From an uncultured Aeromonadaceae bacterium (GTDB lineage Bacteria > Pseudomonadota > Gammaproteobacteria > Enterobacterales > Aeromonadaceae), in NCBI GenBank assembly GCA_945957385.1, contig CAMFKP010000001.1, forward strand, positions 1 to 64,000: a stretch of 64,000 bases of DNA. The letters are read 5' to 3'. How positions within the stretch are numbered: position 1 is the first letter of the stretch; the number at the start of each line of letters is the position of its first letter. The notes beneath the pieces were generated by a model that was not told the origin of the DNA, searched no databases, and saw only the letters and a list, made by a program, of their open reading frames with translations. Shown in pieces: positions 37,466 to 45,024 of the stretch. A program made the position numbers and the translations under genes.

Positions 37466-37684
37466 TTATTTTGCGTTCAGGGTGGCAAGAACATCATCGA
37501 CCGTCAGGCCAGCAGCGGCAATCGCTTCCTTCATCCGAGCGGAGGCCTCACGCTTTTTCCTTAGCGCAGCTATACGCTCTTGTGGCGTGGGGTCGCGTGT
37601 CACTTCGTTGGGTGTGACCTTGCTTGGTTGTGGTTTGAACAGGCTTTCTGGGTGGGGAAGGGGTTGTGTGATCTTGCTTGGCAT
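37466..37684 (-). CDS. Hypothetical protein, 72 aa, paralogue of 24968-25189
   Basis: Shares QPLPHPESLF, PQERIAALRKKREA and GLTVDDVLATLN with 24968-25189 (order and sp acing kept). Pro-rich N-half, helical C-half. No strong SD. 57 nt after 37742-38467. Confidence 0.65.
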   Translation of the reverse strand: MPSKITQPLPHPESLFKPQPSKVTPNEVTRDPTPQERIAALRKKREASARMKEAIAAAGLTVDDVLATLNAK

Positions 37685-37741
37685 ATTGTGATTGGCTATC
37701 TGTGCTGTCCAGTGATGAGGGGGCAGGGGCAGAAGGTAATT

Positions 37742-38467
37742 CTAGGCCTTGCCACCCATAATTTGATTGATTTTTCGCTGACTCAAGTCCTTTAGTGCTG
37801 CATCAGAGAGGGAACTGGTCACGCTATGGCGCTTGGCAAGGGCAGATTGAATGAAGGCTTTTGCAATAGACTCATTCAGAGCGGTGGTTTTCTTTATGCC
37901 CTTGTCGGCGCTCATTAGCGATGCATTTCGTGTTGGATCGATAATCGGGAGCATGGTTCGATTGATTGTTTTCTCAAGACGTTCTCGATCTGCTTGAGTG
38001 ATGGGGCTGAATGTCGTCTTTCCTATGTTCAGCTGGGGGTCAATGAAATCGACGGCTGCGCTGTCAATCCTGCCCCAGCGATCCTTATGGACGTAGAGTA
38101 GATAGGCAGGCGCATAGTCGGATTCTGAAGGGGCTTGGCGCTGGTGCTGTGGCTTGTTACGCTCGATGAAGGCTGCGGTAGTCATGGCTTGTACGATTAT
38201 TGGTTCGCCAGGAATGATGTCGCAAATGTCCTCGATGGCGATGTAATCGCAATACCCTGTAGGGGTTCGTACTTCCAGCATTCCATCCTGACGGATACGT
38301 TGAAAAAACCAAAATGGCTGCTCGGCTGCAGTCTCACCCATGCGTTTGCTGAACTGGCAGTTGCTGATGGCGGTCTTGTCGTTGATTTGCAGGCGATCTA
38401 GCGGGGTGAGACCCATGACGAAAGAAAGTGTACGCGCCATGGTGGCCGTGTTAGAGGGCATAGACAT
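37742..38467 (-). CDS. Hypothetical protein, 241 aa
   Basis: Not recognised. Starts with Ser/Met/Thr-rich residues, central beta region (EQPFWFFQRIRQDGMLEVRT), helical basic C-terminus. Start at 38467 behind GGAG. In-frame codons further up are leader. Confidence 0.7.
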   Translation of the reverse strand: MSMPSNTATMARTLSFVMGLTPLDRLQINDKTAISNCQFSKRMGETAAEQPFWFFQRIRQDGMLEVRTPTGYCDYIAIEDICDIIPGEPIIVQAMTTAAFIERNKPQHQRQAPSESDYAPAYLLYVHKDRWGRIDSAAVDFIDPQLNIGKTTFSPITQADRERLEKTINRTMLPIIDPTRNASLMSADKGIKKTTALNESIAKAFIQSALAKRHSVTSSLSDAALKDLSQRKINQIMGGKA

Positions 38468-38547
38468 CGGAAATCTCCAGTTTGCCCCTGTCGGTTTGGA
38501 CTGGGGTTCTTGTGATATATTTTGGTTCTTTCTCCCGTTGTTGTCAA
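38468..38547 (-). promoter_or_regulatory. Island promoter and leader hairpin (rightmost copy)
   Basis: TTGACA at 38542-38547, 17 nt, CAAAAT, ATATCACAAGAAC. Hairpin 38485-38506 with CCCC/GGGG and inner GTC/GAC. No further copy lies to the right in the window. Confidence 0.8.
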
Positions 38548-38698
38548 TGGCTTTTGTGTTTGGCCTGGCGTGCAAACCCATCTCTTTGTCAAACTCCTGA
38601 TGTGTTGTTTGAGGGGTGTTTTTGTTGCGAAATTGGCAGAGTTAATTCCCGTTGGTAATAGAGTGTGTGCAATTAGTTCGCACTTAATGGGGTGTTAG

Positions 38699-39106
38699 AT
38701 GCGCTTGACTTCTTTTCTTATTGGTATGGTTGTTTTGGCTAATACCGCTGGTGCTGCTGATGATGTAATCGTGATTCCAGATAATCCGAAGCTGACCCAG
38801 GGGCTGATTGATAAGGCGGTTTCAGCTGCCCGAAAAGGTGGGCATGGCAATAAGCGTTTGTTTGTTTCTACGGTCGCATATGCAGACACCAAAGCAATCT
38901 TCAATCGTTCCATGCTCTCTAAGGTCGAGGGGAATGGTGTTGGTAAGGGGGTTCCACCCATGTACTTTATTCGGGTAGAACCATCAAGCGAGGGTGGATG
39001 CCTGATTTCTGTACGGCCTGATAATTCGGATATCGGGGCGGTTCGATGTGCTGATCGGACTTGGGACTATGGGCGTATTCTTCATACCGCATATGGTTAT
39101 TACTAA
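38699..39106 (+). CDS. Exported small protein, 135 aa
   Basis: Signal peptide at residues 1-20 (cleavage near AGA-ADD). Mature domain mixed alpha/beta with two Cys late in the chain. SD GGGG. Not recognised. Followed by terminator 39179-39211. Confidence 0.7.
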   Translation: MRLTSFLIGMVVLANTAGAADDVIVIPDNPKLTQGLIDKAVSAARKGGHGNKRLFVSTVAYADTKAIFNRSMLSKVEGNGVGKGVPPMYFIRVEPSSEGGCLISVRPDNSDIGAVRCADRTWDYGRILHTAYGYY

Positions 39107-39178
39107 TCGCCGGTAATGTATTTGCATCAGCATCTTTGGGACTTATCAGAGTGTTAAGGTGCTGTGCTCATGGTCTAT

Positions 39179-39211
39179 GAATAAACCCGCCTTGGTGCGG
39201 GTTTATTTTTT
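39179..39211 (+). terminator. Intrinsic terminator
   Basis: AATAAACCCGC and GCGGGTTTATT followed by T. Ends 38699-39106. The stretch 39212-39322 shows only one GCTGGTGCTG half-site. Confidence 0.9.
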
Positions 39212-39322
39212 GGTCATTGTAGTGCCGGCTAGAGGATGGTTTGCCGGTGGCATGGTTCTTCATCACCGCGTGCTGCCGTGCGCTGGGTATTGGCAGACTT
39301 TAATGCTGGTGCTGCTGGTTGG

Positions 39323-40165
39323 TTAAGAGCGGTATAGGCTGAATGCCAGCAGAAGCACGCTGGATACAATGAGCAGTGTTGTGGCGTATCGGGCTGCATA
39401 GATGTCTATCATCCAGAGAAAAGGCGACTTTCTGGCTTTTTCTAGGTCGGTGCGAAGATAGTCATTGGCAACCTTTTGTGTCTTCAGGTCATTCACCAGT
39501 ATGGCCATGTCAGTTCTAGATTTGCGCAGGTGATCCAATGGGTCGGTCTCTGTAATATTCGCTGTCCATGTGCGAACGACTTGAAGCTGGGATGCGGTTA
39601 GGGGGCGTGACTTACCTGTTCTCCTTTCTGGAGTGTCGTAATCGAATTCAAATCCATAGCGCTCATAGAAGTGGTTGCGTCTTTCCCTGTTTGCATCATC
39701 CGCCTGGCCTTCCATTAAGGTGATCGGATGTACGGAGGCTTCTGGCCACTGCTTTGCCCACAGCACGATTTGACTGAATAGGTACGTGCCTATCCGCTGT
39801 CCTTTGTACCCAGGCAGATCTAAAAATAATGCCCCTGAGGTGAGATTAGAGCTGGTCATGAAGATGTAGCCGTTTTGGTTTGCATGCTTGGCAGCATATG
39901 ACGCTTCAAAGGTGCCGGATGTTTGGCAATGCTGCTGGTTGTGCAGTGGCAGGACTATCTCATATGTCAGTCTGATGGATGCCTTGTGTATTTGCTGGTG
40001 GTCGATGTGATCGTAGGTTTCTTCCCTCTCCACGATAACGTACGCAATTGTTTCCCCGTTGGGTGTCTTTTTGTCTCTGACATCAAGGATTAGGATTCTG
40101 GGGGTCGCGAGTCCATGCTTGTTTTGGCTGATGGTTCTTTTGTTGCGGAATGATGGGATTGTCAT
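39323..40165 (-). CDS. GNAT acetyltransferase with C-terminal TM anchor, 280 aa
   Basis: GNAT acetyl-CoA fold pattern: LFLDLPGYKGQRIGTYLF (the acetyl-CoA loop) and later RNHFYERYGFEFDY. Followed by a helical linker and one membrane helix at the very end (about 20 residues before Arg-Ser), so it is tail-anchored. Substrate unknown. Start at 40165 behind GGTGGA. ATG 40210 is possible but its GAGG is too close. Confidence 0.7.
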   Translation of the reverse strand: MTIPSFRNKRTISQNKHGLATPRILILDVRDKKTPNGETIAYVIVEREETYDHIDHQQIHKASIRLTYEIVLPLHNQQHCQTSGTFEASYAAKHANQNGYIFMTSSNLTSGALFLDLPGYKGQRIGTYLFSQIVLWAKQWPEASVHPITLMEGQADDANRERRNHFYERYGFEFDYDTPERRTGKSRPLTASQLQVVRTWTANITETDPLDHLRKSRTDMAILVNDLKTQKVANDYLRTDLEKARKSPFLWMIDIYAARYATTLLIVSSVLLLAFSLYRS

Positions 40166-40276
40166 TTGCTGTCCACCCGTGCAAATGTTGTTATAGGTCT
40201 CTAATGGCATCTTCCTCGGCTTGCTGGATGATTGGCAATTTGTGTTTGGGGAAGCTGGCGCAGTGTTCCCGTTATG

Positions 40277-40714
40277 CTACGCAGCGGCTTGGTGTTGGTC
40301 GGCGTAGAGGTTTGACGCCACCCATTCATGGAGGGCAATCATGGTGTCTGGGTGGGGGGCGTTAGGAAGATTTTGGGTTGTGCTGCATAGCCGAAACTCA
40401 CTAACCCAATTTTGCTTGCTTGGGATTATGTGGCCGGTTGAGGATGGCATTGGATCGGTAATGGGATACCAGCGCTGTTGCGGTTGTTCTACGACATAGC
40501 CTGCCTGGCATACGATGTTGATGCCATGGGTCGGGTGTTTGGTGGCGATAAGTTGTACAGCAGGCTTCAGCGGTTGCTTGGCGTTGGCCGTGCCATATGC
40601 GATATAGCCATCTTCGGTTGCTGAGAGGATGAGTTTAGTCAGCTGAAGTTCATTGAGCCAGGACTGTAAGTAGGAATGCATGTCTTGTAGATCGTGACTT
40701 GTGATCGCGGTCAT
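40277..40714 (-). CDS. Hypothetical protein, 145 aa
   Basis: Not recognised. Mixed alpha/beta, Pro-rich middle. SD AGGTAA. A TAATAT box stands upstream but neither TTGACA nor a leader hairpin does. Confidence 0.65.
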   Translation of the reverse strand: MTAITSHDLQDMHSYLQSWLNELQLTKLILSATEDGYIAYGTANAKQPLKPAVQLIATKHPTHGINIVCQAGYVVEQPQQRWYPITDPMPSSTGHIIPSKQNWVSEFRLCSTTQNLPNAPHPDTMIALHEWVASNLYADQHQAAA

Positions 40715-40815
40715 GGCTTACCTGCATCTTGGTTTATATTACATGCCGTGTATTGTCATGGTGCATTGATGCTTTCGCAGGTTTTTCGTTATCTGCTTGT
40801 GTGGCGTTTGCGGCT

Positions 40816-41016
40816 TTATCGCAACATTGTGTTTTGATGGTGTTTTTTCTTGCACTTGCGTCGGTGTTGGGATAGGATTTGATCTATCAAGTTGCTCCGT
40901 ACAGTCATTATGGTTGCAATCTGATCCACCCTCTGTATTCCCAGTATCACCTGATTAATGTCCCGCTTCGGGACATTTTTTTTTGCTTCTCTGTTCCGGC
41001 TCGGGACATTCTCCAC
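40816..41016 (-). CDS. Possible small basic protein, 66 aa
   Basis: GTG start at 41016 with a strong SD (AGGAAGG, 6 nt spacing), 38 nt after 41055-41333. Very basic, with a repeated NVP(S/K)R motif near the start, then a helical region (QRVDQIATIMTVRSNLIDQIL) and a Lys/His-rich end. No homology recognised. The stem at 40957-40984 lies inside it on the other strand, which lowers confidence. Confidence 0.4.
   Translation of the reverse strand: MENVPSRNREAKKNVPKRDINQVILGIQRVDQIATIMTVRSNLIDQILSQHRRKCKKKHHQNTMLR
40957..40984 (+). terminator. Terminator-like hairpin (rightward)
   Basis: AATGTCCCG and CGGGACATT with nine T on the plus strand. No plus-strand gene is visible upstream. Either an unannotated small RNA ends here or the structure is part of 40816-41016. 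Confidence 0.55.
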
Positions 41017-41054
41017 CTTCCGCCTTCCTGCGGCCTTCGTTTCTACGAATAGGG

Positions 41055-41333
41055 CTATGGTTTTTTGCTGTCTATGGCTTTCATGATTTGGTGATAGCCA
41101 AGCAGGGCGAGCATTGATATTGCAAAGATTGGAAGGGCTCGGTGGTATACATAAATCGCAAGAAAGCAGAGTGATCCCCTCAGTGACATAAAAATGGTGG
41201 ATAGCCATTCCTGCTTTTCATTGGATGTGTCTGATCTATTCATCCTTGAATAAACATCTTTGGCGATATATGCGGCTGTAATTGCTGCGCCCAGAGAGTT
41301 TACAAGCCAAAGGCTATTGAATTCCGTTCCCAT
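41055..41333 (-). CDS. Small membrane protein, 92 aa
   Basis: Hydrophobic stretches at residues 7-24 and 52-83. Start at 41333 behind AAGGA, inside the end of the recombinase gene (20-nt overlap), so translation is coupled. Not recognised. Confidence 0.65.
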   Translation of the reverse strand: MGTEFNSLWLVNSLGAAITAAYIAKDVYSRMNRSDTSNEKQEWLSTIFMSLRGSLCFLAIYVYHRALPIFAISMLALLGYHQIMKAIDSKKP

Positions 41334-42540
41334 TGAATTGTCCTTGTTCCGGCTGTGTGATTGTTGCTTCTGTCTGGTTGGCGTTTGGTGTGGGCTGAGG
41401 GGTAGGGCTGGTGCTGCTCCCTTGGTTTTGTACGCCTCTAATACTTTCTTCTGTAGGTACAACTTTCACTGATCCGGCATTGCCATGTGCGGCGGTGCCA
41501 TAGTGTTTCTTGTGTGTAAATACAGAGGCATGACCACCGGTTGCGGCTGCCTGTACTGGCGTCATAAGGCCTGCACGTATTGCTGACTTTGCGTTGGCAA
41601 ACATTTGGTGTCTGAATGTGTACAGTGATGATCTCTGTAATTGTTCAATTAGCCTTTTAATAGTCCTTGCGGATGGATTTATTTGGTATTGGCTTTTCAT
41701 TTTTTCCCACCCATCCTTTTGAGTGTGGGTTCCTGTTTCATTACGTTGTAGCCAGTTTATGATGTGGGTATTCATCCATCTTTTGAATTTGAGGGCTAGT
41801 TTCTTAGATGTTTTTATCCTGGCATCTTCGTATTCCATGCCGGTTTTCATTAATTCATTGAGTATGTTCTTTGCAAGTCCTATTGCTTTTTCTATATCGT
41901 CCACATCTTTTTCATCGCTGTTGACAATCAGCATCTCTCTTGAATGACCATTTGATCGCCCATTTGTTGACTTGGCGTTTATAATTTTGACGATCCGGTT
42001 TTGCCCATAATCATCTTTTCTGATGGTTGCCGTGGCTATTTCTACTGGGCGCATTCCCGTTATGTGTATGGTGTTTATCAGTGATATTACTTCGCTACAT
42101 GCCTTGCCTTTATGGTTTCTTAGTTCTGATATCCGATATTGGATAATTGCTAGTTGATTCTTTGAAAATCCCTTTAATTTGGAGGATGAAGTTCGGCTTT
42201 CCTGTTCGCTATCACTTTGCCTTTGGCCATGACTTCTCCGGTTAGATTCTTCGTTAAGCATTGCCATCACCTCGGCTTCGGACTCGCCAGTTCTTGTGAT
42301 GTGCTCAATTATTGCCGCTCGGTACTTGCGCCAAGTTGCGGTTCTTCTGTCTTTGGTGAGTTCGATGACATGTTTGGTAACAAGGATGGCGGGGATGTTT
42401 TTTTGGTCGATGGCATACCTTGAGGCCAGTTCCTTCTGCCATTGTGCGTACCGCCACCGGTACTCACTTTCGGTGCTTGGTTTTCGCGTTGTTTCGTCGT
42501 CTGACCACATGGTTAGTAACTCATCAAATTTTGCCGTCAT
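41314..42540 (-). CDS. Divergent tyrosine recombinase, 408 aa
   Basis: Catalytic pattern of phage-type integrases: Arg164 in HITGMRPVEIA, Arg310 in YTFRHQMFA, His337 in ATGGHASVF and the candidate nucleophile Tyr347 in HKKHYG. The first His of the usual H-x-x-R box is Tyr307 here. After residue 350 comes a Ser/Thr/Pro/Gln/Asn-rich tail. Could resolve plasmid multimers or integrate the element, and no attachment site is evident. No SD is obvious. A 33-bp palindrome overlaps its promoter region. Confidence 0.8.
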   Translation of the reverse strand: MTAKFDELLTMWSDDETTRKPSTESEYRWRYAQWQKELASRYAIDQKNIPAILVTKHVIELTKDRRTATWRKYRAAIIEHITRTGESEAEVMAMLNEESNRRSHGQRQSDSEQESRTSSSKLKGFSKNQLAIIQYRISELRNHKGKACSEVISLINTIHITGMRPVEIATATIRKDDYGQNRIVKIINAKSTNGRSNGHSREMLIVNSDEKDVDDIEKAIGLAKNILNELMKTGMEYEDARIKTSKKLALKFKRWMNTHIINWLQRNETGTHTQKDGWEKMKSQYQINPSARTIKRLIEQLQRSSLYTFRHQMFANAKSAIRAGLMTPVQAAATGGHASVFTHKKHYGTAAHGNAGSVKVVPTEESIRGVQNQGSSTSPTPQPTPNANQTEATITQPEQGQFNGNGIQ

Positions 42541-42558
42541 CTTACCATCCCTGTTCCC

Positions 42559-42591
42559 GTTACTTCACCCTAAATTTTAGGGTGTAGTAAC
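42559..42591. promoter_or_regulatory. 33-bp palindrome upstream of the recombinase
   Basis: GTTACT...AGTAAC outside, CACCCTAAA...TTTAGGGTG inside, symmetric except for two positions and the centre. A TTGACA box for the recombinase lies just upstream (42603-42608). Likely an operator or core recombination site. Confidence 0.7.
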
Positions 42592-42677
42592 GCATAGAAT
42601 TTTGTCAAAGCTGGGCGATTTTTAGGGGTGAAAGGGGCTGTTTTGGGGGGGGGATGATGGAATGTGCTGGATTTTGT

Positions 42678-42786
42678 CGATATGCGTACGTTTTGCGTCC
42701 GGTTTGCGTGTCGATTTGCGTGTCGATATGCGTCCGCATATCGTTCGATTTGCGTCTGCGTATCGCGTTCGCTTTGCGTGTGTATG
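42678..42786. repeat. Iteron-like array, nine 11-12-bp units
   Basis: GATTTGCGTGTC-like units with TGCGT at 42683, 42694, 42705, 42717, 42729, (42740 diverged), 42751, (42763 diverged) and 42775. The steps of 11-12 bp place every unit on about the same DNA face. Located between the recombinase and the conjugation operon. Confidence 0.75.
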
Positions 42787-42837
42787 TCGTTGATATATAT
42801 GGTTATTGTATTTTGGTGATTTGGCGTATGTATTTTT

Positions 42838-43029
42838 ATGTTGTTGTTGTTGAGATTTTGCTTTAATGTGGTTGTGTTCTCCGCTATATTTGCGCTGTGT
42901 TTTTGGATGGCAAGACTGCGAAACTTGGAGAGCGAATGGCGGTGTGGTGTTGTGTTAATGCTTACGCAGCTAGCCGTTTGGGCGATATTTCTTATGCGCG
43001 AAGAAGTAAGGGTGTGCCCAAGTGTATGA
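42838..43029 (+). CDS. Possible small membrane protein, 63 aa
   Basis: Two hydrophobic segments separated by charged residues (ARLRNLESEWRCG). ATG without SD. Overlaps no confirmed gene and ends 34 nt before dotD. Uncertain. Confidence 0.3.
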   Translation: MLLLLRFCFNVVVFSAIFALCFWMARLRNLESEWRCGVVLMLTQLAVWAIFLMREEVRVCPSV

Positions 43030-43063
43030 TTTGTACGCTTTTAACAAACGGAGTTTTGCAGCA

Positions 43064-43603
43064 ATGAAAGAGCCGGCTTTGCAAAAGAAATTGATCGCAA
43101 GCGCGATTGCGCTAGCGGTCTTAGTGGTGTCGGGATGTGCTTCTAATGCGCCAGTCGAGGGAAAGCAGTTGACCTTGGATGAACAGGCGAAAATTGAAGC
43201 AAGTAACGCATTGGCCCAAATTAGCCAATCAACAGTTTCAGCGATTAATGCCCAATCTGAGTTGGCGTTAAGCGCTGATGCTAAATTGCGTCGCGAGTCG
43301 AATTACCGGAAGCGCTTTCTGACGCAAAAAGTTGATTATGACTTCTACGGTGACGTGGAACAAATACTTCAGGATGTGGCGAATAATTACAATTACACCT
43401 TCAAGAAGGTCGGGAACCGGCCTGTTGGTGGTGTTCTGGTTAATGTGTTCAGCAAAAACATTTCTGGGGTAGATTTACTCAAGTCGGTTGCTCACTCAGA
43501 TCCAGGTCAACGGATCGATGTTCGGCTGACTGATGCAGAAATCATCCTGTATTACAAAGAAGCAGCAAATACTTCTCTTAAACGTCTTTCTCAGCAGGAA
43601 TAA
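43064..43603 (+). CDS. dotD: DotD/TraH lipoprotein of the type IVB secretion system
   Basis: Signal sequence with lipobox (VSGC, Cys at about residue 25), a helical linker, then the DotD domain: FYGDVEQILQDVANNYNY, GNRPVGGVLVNVFSKN and VRLTDAEIILYYK. DotD is an outer-membrane lipoprotein of the Dot/Icm core, with a secretin-N0-like fold, and its IncI homologue is TraH. Start at 43064 behind GGAG. First gene of the operon. Confidence 0.85.
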   Translation: MKEPALQKKLIASAIALAVLVVSGCASNAPVEGKQLTLDEQAKIEASNALAQISQSTVSAINAQSELALSADAKLRRESNYRKRFLTQKVDYDFYGDVEQILQDVANNYNYTFKKVGNRPVGGVLVNVFSKNISGVDLLKSVAHSDPGQRIDVRLTDAEIILYYKEAANTSLKRLSQQE

Positions 43604-43614
43604 GGGGGTTTAGC

Positions 43615-45024
43615 ATGGATGCAATTGTTGATCCCTTTATCGGGGCTGATGCGCTTGCGGCGCAATATGGTGAAGCTGGTTATTATCAAACCCCAGCGAA
43701 TAAATTCGACGCCAATATTAATGGGTTGATTGGCCTCAATGAAAATACGTATTACGTACGTGCTGGGCTTCCTAAGCCTACTCGGAATGGCGAGAAGGTC
43801 AGCGAAGAAGAAGGGCTGCACATCAAGTCTGTTCGTGAAGCTGGGTTTGCTACCGGCGTGCGTGCAGGCTTAGTGTGGAAGACTGATGTTACGAACAAGC
43901 AGCTCGATCTGACAGCACGTAATCTTGACTCGATTTACAACTTCAGTTCTTTGGTGATCGATTCTCGTGTGATTCCGCCTGTTCTGGTTGAGGTTCGCGA
44001 TGTTGCGAACACTGAGAACGACCGAATCATTCGGACGAATTCAGTGGCTTACGAGATCAAAGCTGATGCGAAGTTCTCATCGCGAGCCCCGCACTGGCGT
44101 TCATATCTGTACCGTACTTACGACAAGAACAGCATTTTGCCAGATCCTATGATGTTGCCACGGAATGCGCTTGAGCAGCAGGCATGGGATGCAGGTGTTC
44201 GTGACGGCTGGCCAAAAGGGGTGATGCAGGGGCGTGAGATTCTAAAGCAAGATCTCGACCTGCTAGACCGTGATTACAAGGGGATGGTCCTCTATCACCG
44301 GCTTGCTGACCAAAATATGCTCTCGATCCCTATCGTGACCGAGGCGAAGATCCCTCTAAATGCGACGGGCAGTCGGATGGAGGTTGATGGCAGCGTACTT
44401 CAATTGGTGGCCATTCCTCAGTTTGTTGATAATCGGGAGAACTGGCGGCCTCTGATTTTGGAGCGCACTGTCAATCAGCAGCCAAGCAATTCGGCAATCA
44501 ATACGGTGACGGCGGAAAATCCTGTTGTGGTTTTCGATAGCCGTAAGAGCCTGACCATCGAAGAAAACAAAAAGATTCCTGACCGTGACGCAATGAAGGC
44601 GCGTGAAGCAGCTACCAAACCAACGAAGATCGAGGCATCTAAACCGGCTCCAGCGAGCGTGGTTATGGTTGAGACAATGCCTGCGGCGAAGGTGGATGAG
44701 GCTGCTGCGGGAAATATCTCAGGATCTGATCAACGAAATGGCAACGAAGGTGGCAGTGAAAAAGAAGTCGTAGTGACGCCATTGAAAGAAAGTCAACAGC
44801 AGTCGGCAGCTCCGAGTGAACCGAAGGGTCCGACAGTTGGTGCATTGAATCCTGACGATAGCTATGCAGTTAATCCTGGTCTGAACAAGCTGATTAAGAA
44901 AGAGCTGGATGCCATGATGGCTTCGCCGAACTATCAGCGTGAGCTGAAGAAGTTCAATGTGAGCCTAGAGGCATACCCTGGGGTATCAGTATCTGCGAGC
45001 ATGCCAGTAGCTGGGAGTGAGTGA
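43615..45024 (+). CDS. dotC: DotC/TraI-like protein with long C-terminal extension, 469 aa
   Basis: Residues about 65-290 carry the DotC pattern (VREAGFATGVRAGLVWK, NFSSLVIDSRVIPPVL, HWRSYL, GWPKGVMQGREI). Follows dotD as in Dot/Icm and IncI systems. About 170 extra C-terminal residues are low-complexity (Ala/Glu/Ser/Pro). No signal peptide or lipobox is seen at the start (MDAIVDPFIG), although DotC is normally an outer-membrane lipoprotein. SD AAGGGGG. GTGA overlap with dotB. Confidence 0.8.
   Translation: MDAIVDPFIGADALAAQYGEAGYYQTPANKFDANINGLIGLNENTYYVRAGLPKPTRNGEKVSEEEGLHIKSVREAGFATGVRAGLVWKTDVTNKQLDLTARNLDSIYNFSSLVIDSRVIPPVLVEVRDVANTENDRIIRTNSVAYEIKADAKFSSRAPHWRSYLYRTYDKNSILPDPMMLPRNALEQQAWDAGVRDGWPKGVMQGREILKQDLDLLDRDYKGMVLYHRLADQNMLSIPIVTEAKIPLNATGSRMEVDGSVLQLVAIPQFVDNRENWRPLILERTVNQQPSNSAINTVTAENPVVVFDSRKSLTIEENKKIPDRDAMKAREAATKPTKIEASKPAPASVVMVETMPAAKVDEAAAGNISGSDQRNGNEGGSEKEVVVTPLKESQQQSAAPSEPKGPTVGALNPDDSYAVNPGLNKLIKKELDAMMASPNYQRELKKFNVSLEAYPGVSVSASMPVAGSE

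Noticed and set aside
779-38547. Integron cassette array with attC sites
   Set aside because: Genes carry their own promoters, run in both directions, and no RYYYAAC/GTTRRRY pairs bound the cassettes.
42654-42866. Plus-strand frame of 70 codons rich in CVSICV
   Set aside because: It translates the iteron array and has no other coding sign.
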